This document shows positions 54,262 to 62,870 of a stretch of 64,000 bases of DNA, one piece after another; positions within the stretch are counted from its first letter, which is position 1; each line of letters starts with the position of its first letter. Both the position numbers and the translations under genes were made by a program. Source of the DNA: an uncultured Sulfitobacter sp. (GTDB taxonomy: Bacteria; Pseudomonadota; Alphaproteobacteria; Rhodobacterales; Rhodobacteraceae); the NCBI GenBank assembly GCA_937928635.1, contig CALFWM010000030.1, positions 1 through 64,000 of the forward strand, given 5' to 3'. The notes beneath the pieces were generated by a model. It saw only the letters and a program-made list of their open reading frames with translations, was not told the DNA's origin and ran no database searches.

Positions 54262-55784
54262 CGCGTCTGGTTCTGGTGCTAGGGGATCAGCTCAGCACTT
54301 CATTGTCGGCACTCAAGGCGGCGGACAAGGCGCGCGATGTTGTGGTGATGGCAGAGGTCGCGGCCGAGGCCAGCTATGTGCGCCATCACCCCAAAAAGAT
54401 CGCGTTGATCTTTGCCGCGATGCGCAAATTTGCCGCTACGTTGGAGAAGGACGGCTGGGATATACGCTATACCCAGTTGGATGACATGGAGAACGCCGGA
54501 TCCATTGTGGGGGAGTTGTTGCGGCGTGCGACGCAGACCGGTGCAAGCAAGGTGATCGCCACCGAACCCGGTGAATGGCGTTTGATTCAAGAGTTGGAGC
54601 AGGCGCCGCTTGGCATCGACATCCTGCAAGATGACCGTTTCATCGCCAGCCATGGTGAATTTGAACGCTGGGCGGACGGGCGCAAGGCGTTGCGGATGGA
54701 GTATTTTTACCGCGACATGCGCCGCAAGACCGGGCTGCTGATGGAGGGGGACAAACCCGCCGGGGACAAGTGGAACTTTGATCACGACAACCGCAAACCC
54801 GCGCCCGGCGACGTTGCGGGGGCGGGGCCGTTGGTGTTTGCACCCGATGATACTGTCAAAGACGTGCTGGCGCTGGTCGAAGCACGCTTTGGTGAGAATT
54901 TTGGTGATTTGCATCCGTTCGAATTTGCCACAACGCGGGCGCAGGCCCTCAAGGCGCTTGCCCATTTTGTCAAACACGCGCTGCCGCGTTTTGGTGACTA
55001 TCAGGACGCGATGTTAAGTGCGAAACCCTACCTATATCATGCGGTCATCTCGCCCTACATCAACATTGGGCTGCTCGATCCGTTGGAAGTGTGTCAGGCG
55101 GTAGAAGATGCCTGGAAAGCGGGCGATGTGCCAATCAACGCCGCCGAGGGGTTCATTCGCCAGATTATTGGTTGGCGTGAATATGTGCGCGGTATCTATT
55201 TTCTGGAAGGACCGGATTACACCAGCCGCAACGTGCTGGGCCATGACAGAGCCTTGCCCGCGTTCTACTGGGGCGCTGAGACACGGATGAATTGCCTGTC
55301 ACATGCTGTGGATCAAACCCGCGCGCATGCCTATGCGCATCACATTCAACGGCTGATGGTAACAGGCAACTTTGCGCTATTGGCCGGGGTGAGCCCGACG
55401 GCTGTACATGAATGGTATCTGGAGGTTTACGCAGACGCCTTTGAATGGGTTGAGGCCCCCAATACCGTCGGCATGAGCCAGTTTGCCGATGGGGGGATCA
55501 TCGCCTCAAAACCCTACGTATCCTCAGGCGCTTACATCAACCGTATGTCGGATTATTGCAAGGGGTGCGCCTATAAGGTCGCTGTCAAAACGGGTGAGGA
55601 TGCCTGCCCGTTCAATCTGCTTTACTGGCACTTTCTGGACCGTCACCGCGACCGGTTCAAAAATAATGCGCGCACGGGAAACATGTACCGGACTTGGGAT
55701 CGCATGGACGAGGACCGGCGCGAGACCGTTTTGCGTGACGCCGAAAGCTGGTTGGCAAAGCTCGATGCCGGAGAGGTTGTCTGA
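54255..55784 (+). CDS. FeS-type bacterial cryptochrome/(6-4) photolyase (PhrB/CryB-like)
   Basis: 509 residues from ATG 54255. The N-terminal DASH-like antenna domain starts LVLVLGDQLSTSL; the FAD domain is C-terminal. Cysteines at 347 (MNCLSHAV), 435 and 438 (YCKGC) and 451 (ACPFNLLYWHF) have the same spacing as the four [4Fe-4S] ligands of Agrobacterium PhrB (350, 438, 441, 454). Members repair (6-4) photoproducts or act as blue-light receptors (CryB of Rhodobacter sphaeroides). Translated with the SDR gene. Confidence 0.93.
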   Translation: MVARLVLVLGDQLSTSLSALKAADKARDVVVMAEVAAEASYVRHHPKKIALIFAAMRKFAATLEKDGWDIRYTQLDDMENAGSIVGELLRRATQTGASKVIATEPGEWRLIQELEQAPLGIDILQDDRFIASHGEFERWADGRKALRMEYFYRDMRRKTGLLMEGDKPAGDKWNFDHDNRKPAPGDVAGAGPLVFAPDDTVKDVLALVEARFGENFGDLHPFEFATTRAQALKALAHFVKHALPRFGDYQDAMLSAKPYLYHAVISPYINIGLLDPLEVCQAVEDAWKAGDVPINAAEGFIRQIIGWREYVRGIYFLEGPDYTSRNVLGHDRALPAFYWGAETRMNCLSHAVDQTRAHAYAHHIQRLMVTGNFALLAGVSPTAVHEWYLEVYADAFEWVEAPNTVGMSQFADGGIIASKPYVSSGAYINRMSDYCKGCAYKVAVKTGEDACPFNLLYWHFLDRHRDRFKNNARTGNMYRTWDRMDEDRRETVLRDAESWLAKLDAGEVV

Positions 55785-55795
55785 GAGAAACAAAA

Positions 55796-55817
55796 GAGGC
55801 TGATGAATCACCAGCCC
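55796..55817. terminator. Terminator between photolyase and L,D-transpeptidase genes
   Basis: GGCTGATGA (55798-55806) and TCACCAGCC (55808-55816) form an 8 of 9 bp stem. On the minus strand it is followed by TCTTTTGTTT, so it mainly serves the leftward transpeptidase gene. Confidence 0.6.
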
Positions 55818-55842
55818 CTGTGTGTTGGATTGGGTCGGATGT

Positions 55843-56394
55843 TCACAGAACAGTCACGACCGTCCCGATTGGCACGCGCTCATACAGATCAATCACATGA
55901 TCGTTCAGCATGCGGATACAGCCGTTGGAGACAGATTGCCCGATGGATTTGGGCTGGGTTGTTCCGTGAATGCGGAAATAGGTGTCGACACCGTTTTGGA
56001 ACAGGTAAAGCGCACGGGCACCAAGCGGGTTGTCGGGGCCGCCGGGCTGGGCGTCGGTGTTGCCAATGAAACGTTTGTAGGCTTTTGGATCCCGCTCGAT
56101 CATCTCGTTGGTGGGGCGCCATGTGGGCCATTCTTTTTTGACGGAGATTGTCGCGGTGCCGCTGAATTCCAGACCCGCTTTGCCAACGCCAACACCGTAC
56201 CGCAACGCTTTGCCCGGCGCGGTTACGAAATAGAGGTAGTGGCTGCGGGGAAGCACCAGCAACTGGCCCGGCTGATACTGGCGTTTGATGCGCACTTCTT
56301 GTGGCGTAGGGTCAAAAGCTGCTGTTCGGGCGCTTACAACCTGCGGCAAAGCAGTTGCGGCGAGGGAGCTGGCGATGAATGTACGGCGACGCAT
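55843..56394 (-). CDS. L,D-transpeptidase (YkuD family), Tat-exported
   Basis: 183 residues from ATG 56394. MRRRTFIASSLAATALPQVVSA is a twin-arginine-like signal peptide. The YkuD catalytic block is IHGTTQPKSIGQSVSNGCIRM, with His, Ser and the nucleophilic Cys. These enzymes make 3-3 crosslinks in peptidoglycan or attach proteins to it. A longer frame to 56508 lacks a signal-peptide start and is rejected. Confidence 0.9.
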   Translation of the reverse strand: MRRRTFIASSLAATALPQVVSARTAAFDPTPQEVRIKRQYQPGQLLVLPRSHYLYFVTAPGKALRYGVGVGKAGLEFSGTATISVKKEWPTWRPTNEMIERDPKAYKRFIGNTDAQPGGPDNPLGARALYLFQNGVDTYFRIHGTTQPKSIGQSVSNGCIRMLNDHVIDLYERVPIGTVVTVL

Positions 56395-56473
56395 GTGAGT
56401 GTCCACTTGAAAATAAAATACGGGTGAACATGTGTCGCATCTGGCTTTTGGAGGTGGCAACCCAGCATTATGC

Positions 56474-56505
56474 AAAAAACCGACCACTGTTGCACAGCGG
56501 TCGGT
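56474..56505 (-). terminator. Terminator of the cold-shock gene
   Basis: ACCGACCGCTG and CAGTGGTCGGT (56479-56489 and 56495-56505 on the plus strand) pair with one mismatch around TGCAA; the minus strand then reads six T. It lies 79 bp downstream of the csp stop. Confidence 0.8.
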
Positions 56506-56583
56506 CAATTTTACGTGTAAAGCGCCCCATGACTGGGGTCATGAGGATAACATCGGCGGTTTTCCGCCAGCGCGGTGTGGCCC

Positions 56584-56790
56584 TTAGGCCAGCGCGAGGT
56601 TTGTCGCGGATTCGCGACCGTCGCGGCCAGCTTCGATGTCGAAAGTAACTTTCTGATCATCTGCCAGGCCTGTGAGGCCCGCGCGTTCAACCGCAGAGAT
56701 GTGTACAAACACGTCTTTGCTGCCGCCATCGGGTGCGATAAAGCCGAAACCTTTAGTTGCGTTGAACCATTTTACGGTGCCAGTAGCCAT
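56584..56790 (-). CDS. Cold-shock domain protein (CspA family)
   Basis: 68 residues, the standard size. RNA-binding motifs RNP1 (KGFGFIAPD) and RNP2 (VFVHISAV) are present. AAGGAG lies 8 nt before ATG 56790. Acts as a single-strand nucleic-acid chaperone. The 278 bp upstream to the divergent gene holds its promoter and probably a long 5' leader, and also copy 2 of the shared 25 bp motif. Ends in a clear intrinsic terminator. Confidence 0.95.
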   Translation of the reverse strand: MATGTVKWFNATKGFGFIAPDGGSKDVFVHISAVERAGLTGLADDQKVTFDIEAGRDGRESATNLALA

Positions 56791-56962
56791 CCGTCGTCTC
56801 CTTAAGTAGTGCCATCCGCGTTGTGCGATGGCCCGGCGTGGTCGGTCTGGATCGAAAGACTGAAAGCCGTAAAGGAAGACAGTGGGTCGAAATAGAATAA
56901 CGTAAGCAAGGACGTATATGGCGCCTTAGAAGGAAGCATTCAAGGGCAGGGCGGTATTGCAT

Positions 56963-56987
56963 CGGTTTCACGTCGGTATTCCGGCGG
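56963..56987. repeat. Copy 2 of a shared 25 bp intergenic motif
   Basis: CGGTTTCACGTCGGTATTC followed by CGGCGG; matches 22769-22793 at 22 of 25 positions. Here CGGTATT occurs three times (56952, 56974, 56985) within 40 bp. Located about 175 bp upstream of the cold-shock start. Confidence 0.4.
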
Positions 56988-57068
56988 TATTCAGCGCACG
57001 CATGGGTTGCGCGCCGTTAACCAAATCACGGCACCCTGGGGGCGTCCCGACCGCAAAAGGAACCCTTC

Positions 57069-57425
57069 ATGGCCTATAAGATGACCCGCTCCGAACGTAT
57101 TGCCCGCGACCGTCTGATCTATCACATCTGGCGGATGGACCGGGATCTGGAGATCAGCGACCATATGCTGCGCGAGAACGTGCCGGACGCCTGGCATACG
57201 ATTCTGGAGGATTTTGATTGTGAGGAGCCAAAGGAAAAAGTGACGCTCTACCTCGACCGCTCTGTCGCGAAAGTGTTCCGCGCGATGGGGCGCGGCTATC
57301 AGGCGCGGATCAACCGGATTTTACAATCCTGGATCCAGTTGCGCGCGTCCAATCTGATGGAGGTGGAGCGCAATCTGGTCAAACGGATGGGTGAGGCGCA
57401 TGCGCCGAGGCAGGACGAGGGTTAA
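57069..57425 (+). CDS. BrnA-antitoxin-like small protein, no toxin partner
   Basis: 118 residues. The C-terminal half reads KVTLYLDRSVAKVFRAMGRGYQARINRILQSWI, close to the ribbon-helix-helix-like end of BrnA antitoxins (V-T-L-x-L-D...F-R-x-x-G-x-G-Y-Q-x-R-I-N). No BrnT gene is next to it. The N-terminal ~50 residues are extra, with MTRSERIARDRLIYHIWRMDRD. It is probably a housekeeping regulator or orphan DNA-binding protein. Its last 4 bp overlap the convergent gene. Confidence 0.6.
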   Translation: MAYKMTRSERIARDRLIYHIWRMDRDLEISDHMLRENVPDAWHTILEDFDCEEPKEKVTLYLDRSVAKVFRAMGRGYQARINRILQSWIQLRASNLMEVERNLVKRMGEAHAPRQDEG

Positions 57426-57871
57426 ACCTGCGGCGGGGATTCGTCTTCTTCTGTCAGGTTGTTCTCATCGTTCTGATGTTCTGCGTTGAACTCTTCAACG
57501 CGTTTCCTGACCATTTTGCGCAGGCGTTTGGAGACATCGGAGGAGATCTGCGCAACGTCGCGCGCCTTGAGCGCCTCGTTCGGCACGCAGTGCGTGTTCA
57601 GCGGATTAAGCGCGCGGGTCACGCCGTCCATGCCGCTGGCGATGACGTTACGGTCTTTGAGCATCGCGTAGACACCCTTGGCCGTGGTTTCATCCAGTTT
57701 CATCAGCCGCGCGAACATTTCCGGGGAGGCGCGGTCATGGCAACGGGCCAGCAGTTTGGCTTTGGCAAAGTGCTGGGTGATGTGGGTGGTTGGCGCGGCT
57801 GCGGCGGTTGCAGGCAGCGCTGGGGTGGCCGCGAGGGCGGCGAGGGTCGAGATGAAGGTGCGGCGTTTCAT
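57422..57871 (-). CDS. Hypothetical protein with Tat-like signal
   Basis: 149 residues from ATG 57871. MKRRTFISTLAALAATPALPATAAAA is a twin-arginine-like signal peptide. The mature part has LARCHDRASPEMFARLMKLDETTAKGVYAML and ends with an acidic tail (HQNDENNLTEEDESPP). I do not recognise a family. It overlaps the BrnA-like gene by 4 bp and has the first REP-like palindrome 46 bp upstream of its start. Confidence 0.6.
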   Translation of the reverse strand: MKRRTFISTLAALAATPALPATAAAAPTTHITQHFAKAKLLARCHDRASPEMFARLMKLDETTAKGVYAMLKDRNVIASGMDGVTRALNPLNTHCVPNEALKARDVAQISSDVSKRLRKMVRKRVEEFNAEHQNDENNLTEEDESPPQV

Positions 57872-57916
57872 GAGGTGTATGTGGGGTTGTTGCGAATGAT
57901 TTGCAAGTAGGGGGGT

Positions 57917-57942
57917 AATGATGGGTTGTTTCACCCATCATT
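57917..57942. repeat. REP-like palindrome upstream of RAYT
   Basis: AATGATGGGT (57917-57926), TGTTTC, ACCCATCATT (57933-57942), preceded by GT. It shares the GATGGGT/ACCCATC core with the three REPs after the transposase but has a different loop. Lies 25 bp upstream of the transposase coding region. Confidence 0.6.
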
Positions 57943-57967
57943 AATGATTCCCAATCAATTGTAAGGT

Positions 57968-58492
57968 AGGACCAATTATCGCAGGTTTAAGTTACGAGGT
58001 GCTACGTACTTTTTCACGGTCGCTCTGGCGGACCGGAAATCCGATTTGTTGGTCCGGCGCATTTCAGATTTTCGCCATGCGGTGACAAGGACGATGGGTG
58101 AGAGGCCCTTTACTTGCGATGCAGCCGTAATCCTGCCGGACCATTTGCATATGATCTGGACTTTGCCGGATGATGACGCGGATTTTTCAACACGGTGGAG
58201 ATTGACAAAATCTCGATTTTCGATTGCGACGGGATTGAAGATGCCGAGAAGCCTGTCTCAATGTGCCAAACAAGAACGCGGGGTTTGGCAACGCCGGTAT
58301 TGGGAGCATTGTATTCGGGATGAGGCGGATTTCGCTGCGCATGTGGCCTATTGTTGGGGTAATCCGGTCAAGCATGGCTTGGTGCAGCGGGCCGTGGATT
58401 GGCCACATTCGTCAATCCATCGGGACATTCGCAACGGACGGGCACCCCCCGAATGGAGCGGCATGCAGGACGGCAATTTCGGAGAACCGTAG
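57968..58492 (+). pseudogene. REP-associated tyrosine transposase (RAYT), start codon lost
   Basis: The in-frame sequence from 57971 reads TNYRRFKLRGATYFFTVALA, then DRKSDLLVRRISDFR, the normal RAYT N-terminus, but the codon expected to be ATG is AGG (57968-57970), and TAA lies two codons before it. The HUH motif is present (LPDHLHMIW), as is the C-terminal YWEHCIRDEADFAAHVAYCWGNPVKHGLV region with the catalytic Tyr. The nearest later starts (TTG about 58040-58046) would delete the first beta strand. TAG 58490-58492 is inside the first REP. About 174 residues. Confidence 0.75.
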
Positions 58493-58515
58493 GATGGGTG
58501 CTTGCACCCATCCTG
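58489..58515 (+). repeat. REP palindrome 1 of downstream cluster
   Basis: GTAG head, then GGATGGGTGC (58492-58501), TT, GCACCCATCC (58504-58513). The GTAG tetranucleotide before the hairpin is the usual recognition mark of RAYT transposases; here it also contains the transposase stop codon. Confidence 0.8.
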
Positions 58516-58530
58516 TGAGGTTTAAGGGCG

Positions 58531-58557
58531 GGAGATGGGTGCAAGCACCCATCCTGC
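58531..58557. repeat. REP palindrome 2
   Basis: GATGGGTGC (58534-58542), AA, GCACCCATC (58545-58553), preceded by GGA and followed by CTGC. Same core as palindrome 1, 42 bp further on. Confidence 0.78.
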
Positions 58558-58571
58558 ATGGTTTAGTGAAG

Positions 58572-58598
58572 AGAGATGGGTGCAAGCACCCATCCTAC
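58572..58598 (-). repeat. REP palindrome 3, inverted
   Basis: GATGGGTGC (58575-58583), AA, GCACCCATC (58586-58594), followed by CTAC, the reverse complement of the GTAG head. It thus faces palindrome 1, as in a BIME. Ends 5 bp before the ettA stop. Confidence 0.8.
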
Positions 58599-58602
58599 GG
58601 GG

Positions 58603-60252
58603 TTACCGCACAAACTTCTTATGCTTCATCCGCTTCGGCTCAACATCCCCCAACCGGCGTTTCTTGTCTTCCTCGTAGTCCTCAAAATTCCCCTCGAACC
58701 ACTCCACATGCGCTTCGCCTTCAAACGCAAGGATATGCGTGCAGATCCGGTCGAGGAAGAAACGGTCGTGGGAGATCACCACCGCGCAGCCGGCGAAATC
58801 GACCAGAGCGTCTTCTAAAGCACGGAGGGTTTCGACGTCCAGATCGTTCGTCGGTTCGTCCAAAAGCAGTACGTTGCCGCCCTCTTTCAACAGGCGCGCC
58901 ATATGGACGCGGTTGCGCTCACCACCAGAGAGGTTGCCGACTTTTTTCTGCTGATCGCCGCCTTTGAAGTTGAACGACGAGCAGTAGGCGCGGGAGTTCA
59001 CTTCGGCATCGCCAAGCTGGATCAACTCCGCGCCGCCAGTGATCGCTTGCCAGACCGTATCATCGCCATTCAGATCATCGCGGGATTGATCGACGTAGGA
59101 CAGTTCCACGGTGTCGCCGTATTCCACCGTGCCTGCGTCGGGTTTTTCCTGACCTGTCAGCATTTTGAACAGGGTCGATTTACCCGCGCCGTTGGGGCCG
59201 ATTACGCCGACAATGCCGCCGGGGGGCAGGGAGAAATCTAGGCCCTCGACCAATAGTTTGTCTCCCATGGCTTTTTTCAGGCCTTCGACTTCGATCACCT
59301 TGTTACCCAGACGCTGGCCGTTGGGGATGACGATCTGGGCGCGGGAGAGTTTTTCGCGCTCGGACTGATCCGCCAATTCATTATAGGCGTTGATCCGCGC
59401 CTTGCTTTTGGCCTGACGGGCCTTGGCCCCCTGACGCATCCATTCCAGTTCGCGCTCCAGCGTTTTCTGCTTGGATTTGTCCTCGCGGGATTCCTGCTCC
59501 AGACGTTTCGCCTTTTGCTCCAGCCAGTCGGAGTAGTTGCCCTCATAGGGCACCCCCTTGCCGCGGTCGAGTTCCAGAATCCACGAGGTGATGTCATCCA
59601 GGAAATACCGGTCGTGGGTGACGATCAGGATGGTGCCTTTGTAGTCCATCAGGTGCTGTTGCAGCCAGGCGATGGTTTCCGCATCGAGGTGGTTGGTCGG
59701 TTCGTCGAGCAGCAACATGTCGGGCGCTTCGAGCAGCAATTTGCACAGTGCGACGCGGCGGGCCTCACCCCCGGAGAGATCAGATATTTTGGCGTCATCG
59801 GGTGGGCAGCGCAGGGCCTCCATCGAGACGTCGATTTGCGAATCCAGATCCCAGAGGTTCTGCGCGTCGATGTCGTCCTGCAGCTTGGCCATCTCATCTG
59901 CCGTCTCGTCCGAGTAGTTCATCGCCAGTTCGTTGTAGCGATCCAGAATGGCCTTTTTCTCCGCCACGCCCAGCATGACGTTTTCCCGCACGCTCAGGGT
60001 TTCATCCAGCTTGGGTTCCTGCGGCAGATAGCCAACTTTGGCCCCTTCTGCGGCCCAGGCCTCCCCCTGAAAGTCCTTGTCGAGACCCGCCATGATCTTG
60101 AGCAGCGTAGATTTGCCTGCGCCGTTGACACCGACAACACCGATTTTCACACCGGGGAGAAAATTCAAGTGTATGTTTTCAAACGTTTTCTTGCCACCCG
60201 GGTAGGTTTTGGAAACTCCGGACATGTGATAAACGAACTGATAGGCGGCCAT
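58603..60252 (-). CDS. ettA: Energy-dependent translational throttle protein EttA (ABC-F)
   Basis: 549 residues. Two ABC domains: Walker [14 protein letters not shown] and [13 protein letters not shown], signatures [12 protein letters not shown] and [12 protein letters not shown], Walker [15 protein letters not shown] and [14 protein letters not shown]. Between them are the arm and linker helices ([27 protein letters not shown]). EttA binds the ribosomal E site and gates initiation according to ATP/ADP level. The basic C-terminus [16 protein letters not shown] is typical. Its 3' end abuts the REP cluster. Confidence 0.96.
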   Translation of the reverse strand: MAAYQFVYHMSGVSKTYPGGKKTFENIHLNFLPGVKIGVVGVNGAGKSTLLKIMAGLDKDFQGEAWAAEGAKVGYLPQEPKLDETLSVRENVMLGVAEKKAILDRYNELAMNYSDETADEMAKLQDDIDAQNLWDLDSQIDVSMEALRCPPDDAKISDLSGGEARRVALCKLLLEAPDMLLLDEPTNHLDAETIAWLQQHLMDYKGTILIVTHDRYFLDDITSWILELDRGKGVPYEGNYSDWLEQKAKRLEQESREDKSKQKTLERELEWMRQGAKARQAKSKARINAYNELADQSEREKLSRAQIVIPNGQRLGNKVIEVEGLKKAMGDKLLVEGLDFSLPPGGIVGVIGPNGAGKSTLFKMLTGQEKPDAGTVEYGDTVELSYVDQSRDDLNGDDTVWQAITGGAELIQLGDAEVNSRAYCSSFNFKGGDQQKKVGNLSGGERNRVHMARLLKEGGNVLLLDEPTNDLDVETLRALEDALVDFAGCAVVISHDRFFLDRICTHILAFEGEAHVEWFEGNFEDYEEDKKRRLGDVEPKRMKHKKFVR

Positions 60253-60303
60253 GAGAGGATTCCTGTCTGGTCAAATGTTGTTTGACCCCGCAATATCGCG
60301 CAC

Positions 60304-61626
60304 ATGAATAGAGATCAACGCAGACGTGTCACCCGGTGGACCGCAGGCCTTGCCATGGTGATGGTTTTGGTCGCGTGCAACAATGCCATTGGGCTGTCGC
60401 AGCCGCCCAACCTGTACCTCGATGGTCGCAATTACCCATCCGTTTTGGTGCCAATTCCCCTACAGGTGGTAGAGCCGCCGATTTTTTATGTCACGGATCG
60501 CGAACTGCTGGAACAACCGGAAGGGCGGACACGCTACGGGACAGAGCGCTCAGATTCGATGGCCTTTGGCAGGGCAAGTGTGCGGTTTGGTGCAGCAGAC
60601 TGGGACGATCTGGTACAGCGCACGCATGTGGATCAGGGCGGGCAATTGTCCCGGCTGGATGTGATGAACATTGAAGAGCTTGTGCGGTTTGCCGAGACGC
60701 CCTTGCCCGCTGTGCGTAAACAGGGCGCCCTGCGCGTGGTGCCAGATGCCCAGGATGACTATGCCAAGAGCATCAAAACCTTTCAGGACGCGCTGCGCCA
60801 GGAGGTTATTCGCACCGGCAATGGCCGGGTTCTGGTCTATGTGCATGGCATCAGCAACAATTTTGAAGATTCCGTTCAGACGCTCGCAAGCCTGTGGCAT
60901 TTTACAGGTCGGCGCTCCACACCGATTTCCTTTACCTGGCCCGCTGGCAATGGCGGGTTGTTGCGGTATTTCAGAGATCGGGAAGCCGGGGACTTCAGTG
61001 TTTACCACGCAAAGGAATTTTTGCGTGCTTTGGCCGAAATCCCGGAAATAGAAGACATTGATATCGTTGCCCATTCGCGCGGCACATCCGTGATGACCCA
61101 AGCCCTGCGCGAAATGGTGATTTTTAACCGGGGGCGGGACGTGCCGCCAAAGCTGGCGATGAAAACGGGCACATTGATATTGGCAGCACCAGACATTGAT
61201 GTGGGGATTGTGCGCCAGCGTCTGGCGGCCGAACGCGTTTCAGAGGCGTTTGAGCAGATCAACATTTACGTCAACCCGGATGATTTTGCCCTGCGCCTGT
61301 CGTCTTATCTGACCAAGCAGCCTCGCATTGGGGCAGCTGGTGCAGAAGATTTTAAGGAAGGCGAATTGTTCGAGCTCAGCAAAGAGGGGCTTGTGCATTT
61401 TGTGAGGGTCGAAGGGGCCGCCAGATCGGAAAGCCATTCGTATTTCCGCAACAACCCAGCGGTGTTGTCCGACATTGTTCTGGCGCTGCGCACGCGCGCG
61501 TTTCCCGGCGGCACATTGCGCCCGTTAGAGGCTGATCCCGATGGTATCTGGCGGCTGCACTCCAGTTATCCGTTGGAGCGTTTGCCTGATCTGGATGAAT
61601 CGGACGAAGACAACCGCAACAGATGA
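60304..61626 (+). CDS. DUF900-type alpha/beta hydrolase lipoprotein
   Basis: 440 residues. MVMVLVACN looks like a lipobox, so probably lipidated. The hydrolase domain: GRVLVYVHGISNNFEDSV, then FTWPAGNGG, and the nucleophile elbow IDIVAHSRGTSVMTQAL. This is the COG4782 (DUF900) pattern, function unknown. Divergent from ettA, 51 bp apart; its stop overlaps the MOSC gene start by 4 nt. Confidence 0.85.
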   Translation: MNRDQRRRVTRWTAGLAMVMVLVACNNAIGLSQPPNLYLDGRNYPSVLVPIPLQVVEPPIFYVTDRELLEQPEGRTRYGTERSDSMAFGRASVRFGAADWDDLVQRTHVDQGGQLSRLDVMNIEELVRFAETPLPAVRKQGALRVVPDAQDDYAKSIKTFQDALRQEVIRTGNGRVLVYVHGISNNFEDSVQTLASLWHFTGRRSTPISFTWPAGNGGLLRYFRDREAGDFSVYHAKEFLRALAEIPEIEDIDIVAHSRGTSVMTQALREMVIFNRGRDVPPKLAMKTGTLILAAPDIDVGIVRQRLAAERVSEAFEQINIYVNPDDFALRLSSYLTKQPRIGAAGAEDFKEGELFELSKEGLVHFVRVEGAARSESHSYFRNNPAVLSDIVLALRTRAFPGGTLRPLEADPDGIWRLHSSYPLERLPDLDESDEDNRNR

Positions 61627-62114
61627 GCGCGTTCAGGGAGATGATTGCCCGGTTTGCCAAACCGGGCAGGTTGGACGCAATTTTGTTGCGCGCTGAACGT
61701 TTGGCACCGCCGCATCATGCCGAGGATGCATGGATCACGGGCAGTGGGTTAGAGGGTGATCATGGGCGCGCCGGCAAACGTGCAGTCACCCTGCTGCAAG
61801 CCGAACACCTGCCTGTTATCGCCGCTGTTCTGGGGGCTCCAGCCCTTGATCCCGCCACGTTGCGGCGCAATCTGATTGTGTCCGGTGTGAACCTGAATGC
61901 GCTGCGCGATCGCAGGATCGCTATTGGCGGTGCCGTCCTGGAGATCACCGGCATCTGCGCGCCCTGTTCACGCATGGAGGAGGCCTTGGGGCAGGGTGGC
62001 TATTCTGCGATGCGCGGCCACGGGGGGTGGTGTGCAACAGTCATCGACCCCGGCAAGATATCGCTGGGCGATACTGTTCGCCCGCTTGATATGCTTGCGG
62101 CAGATCAGGCGTGA
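61623..62114 (+). CDS. MOSC domain-containing protein
   Basis: 163 residues. The MOSC beta-barrel includes GLEGDHGRAGKRAVTLLQAEHLPVI, DPATLRRNLIVSGVNLNAL, GAVLEITGICAPCSRMEEALG (with the conserved Cys that binds molybdenum cofactor or sulfur) and MRGHGGWCATVIDPGKISLGD. Stand-alone MOSC proteins are thought to handle sulfur or oxygen transfer to or from molybdenum cofactor; precise role unknown. Coupled by ATGA to the DUF900 gene. Confidence 0.88.
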   Translation: MSAFREMIARFAKPGRLDAILLRAERLAPPHHAEDAWITGSGLEGDHGRAGKRAVTLLQAEHLPVIAAVLGAPALDPATLRRNLIVSGVNLNALRDRRIAIGGAVLEITGICAPCSRMEEALGQGGYSAMRGHGGWCATVIDPGKISLGDTVRPLDMLAADQA

Positions 62115-62171
62115 GGATGCGGCACCTGCGCCTGCTCAAGGTGAAGATCACCGCCACAAGGATGCCTGACC

Positions 62172-62768
62172 TTGCGCCATAAGATGCCATATGCCGCCCC
62201 GGGGCAGGTTATTGGGCTGTTGGGCGGTTCGTTTGACCCCGCCCATCCCGGTCACGCGCATATCACACGGGAGGCGCTGAAGCGGTTTGGGCTGGACAGG
62301 GTGTGGTGGCTGGTCAGCCCCGGTAACCCGCTTAAGGAACGCGGGCCCGCGCCACTGGAAAAGCGCCTGTTGCACGCGCGCCATGTGATGCAGCACCCAA
62401 GGGTAGACGTCACAGACATAGAGGCGCATTTGGGCACACGTTACACGGCGCAAACATTGGTTGCACTGCGCGCGCGCTATCCCCGGGCGCGGTTTGTCTG
62501 GCTGATGGGGGCGGACAATCTGGCGCAATTTCACCTTTGGCAAGACTGGCGTCAGATCATGGCGACCGTGCCCGTTGGCGTATTGGCCAGACCGGGGCAG
62601 CGCATCTCTGCGCGGATGAGCCGGGCCGCCGCCCTTTATGCCCCTTACCGGATCGCAGGGCGGCACAGCCAACATCTGGCCCAGGCGCGCGCACCTGCAT
62701 GGTGTTTTGTGAATGTGCCGATGGTTGATCTGTCCTCAACAGCCATTCGCGAAAGGGGCGGGTGGTAG
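62172..62768 (+). CDS. nadD: Nicotinate-nucleotide adenylyltransferase
   Basis: 198 residues if TTG 62172 is used (AAGG 11 nt upstream); ATG 62184 would give 194. The nucleotidyltransferase loop [18 protein letters not shown] contains the HxGH motif; [30 protein letters not shown] and the closing [13 protein letters not shown] (SSTxIR) complete it. It converts nicotinate mononucleotide to the dinucleotide in NAD synthesis. Follows the MOSC gene by 57 bp. Confidence 0.94.
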   Translation: MRHKMPYAAPGQVIGLLGGSFDPAHPGHAHITREALKRFGLDRVWWLVSPGNPLKERGPAPLEKRLLHARHVMQHPRVDVTDIEAHLGTRYTAQTLVALRARYPRARFVWLMGADNLAQFHLWQDWRQIMATVPVGVLARPGQRISARMSRAAALYAPYRIAGRHSQHLAQARAPAWCFVNVPMVDLSSTAIRERGGW

Positions 62769-62870
62769 CCGTCTGACGCCACTTTGGCGCGAGGCTGATC
62801 ACGGGAATTCAGGCAAAAAGTGAAGCATCAGCGCTTGAAGCTGCCTGTCGCGTTCGATTAGATCAGCCCC

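Noticed and set aside
57069..57871. Toxin-antitoxin pair formed by the BrnA-like gene and the convergent Tat protein
   Set aside because: The two genes face each other and the second carries an export signal, unlike BrnT or any known toxin partner.
58489..58598. CRISPR array
   Set aside because: The three repeats are palindromic, very close together and inverted, with no unique spacers or cas genes; they are REP elements of the adjacent RAYT.
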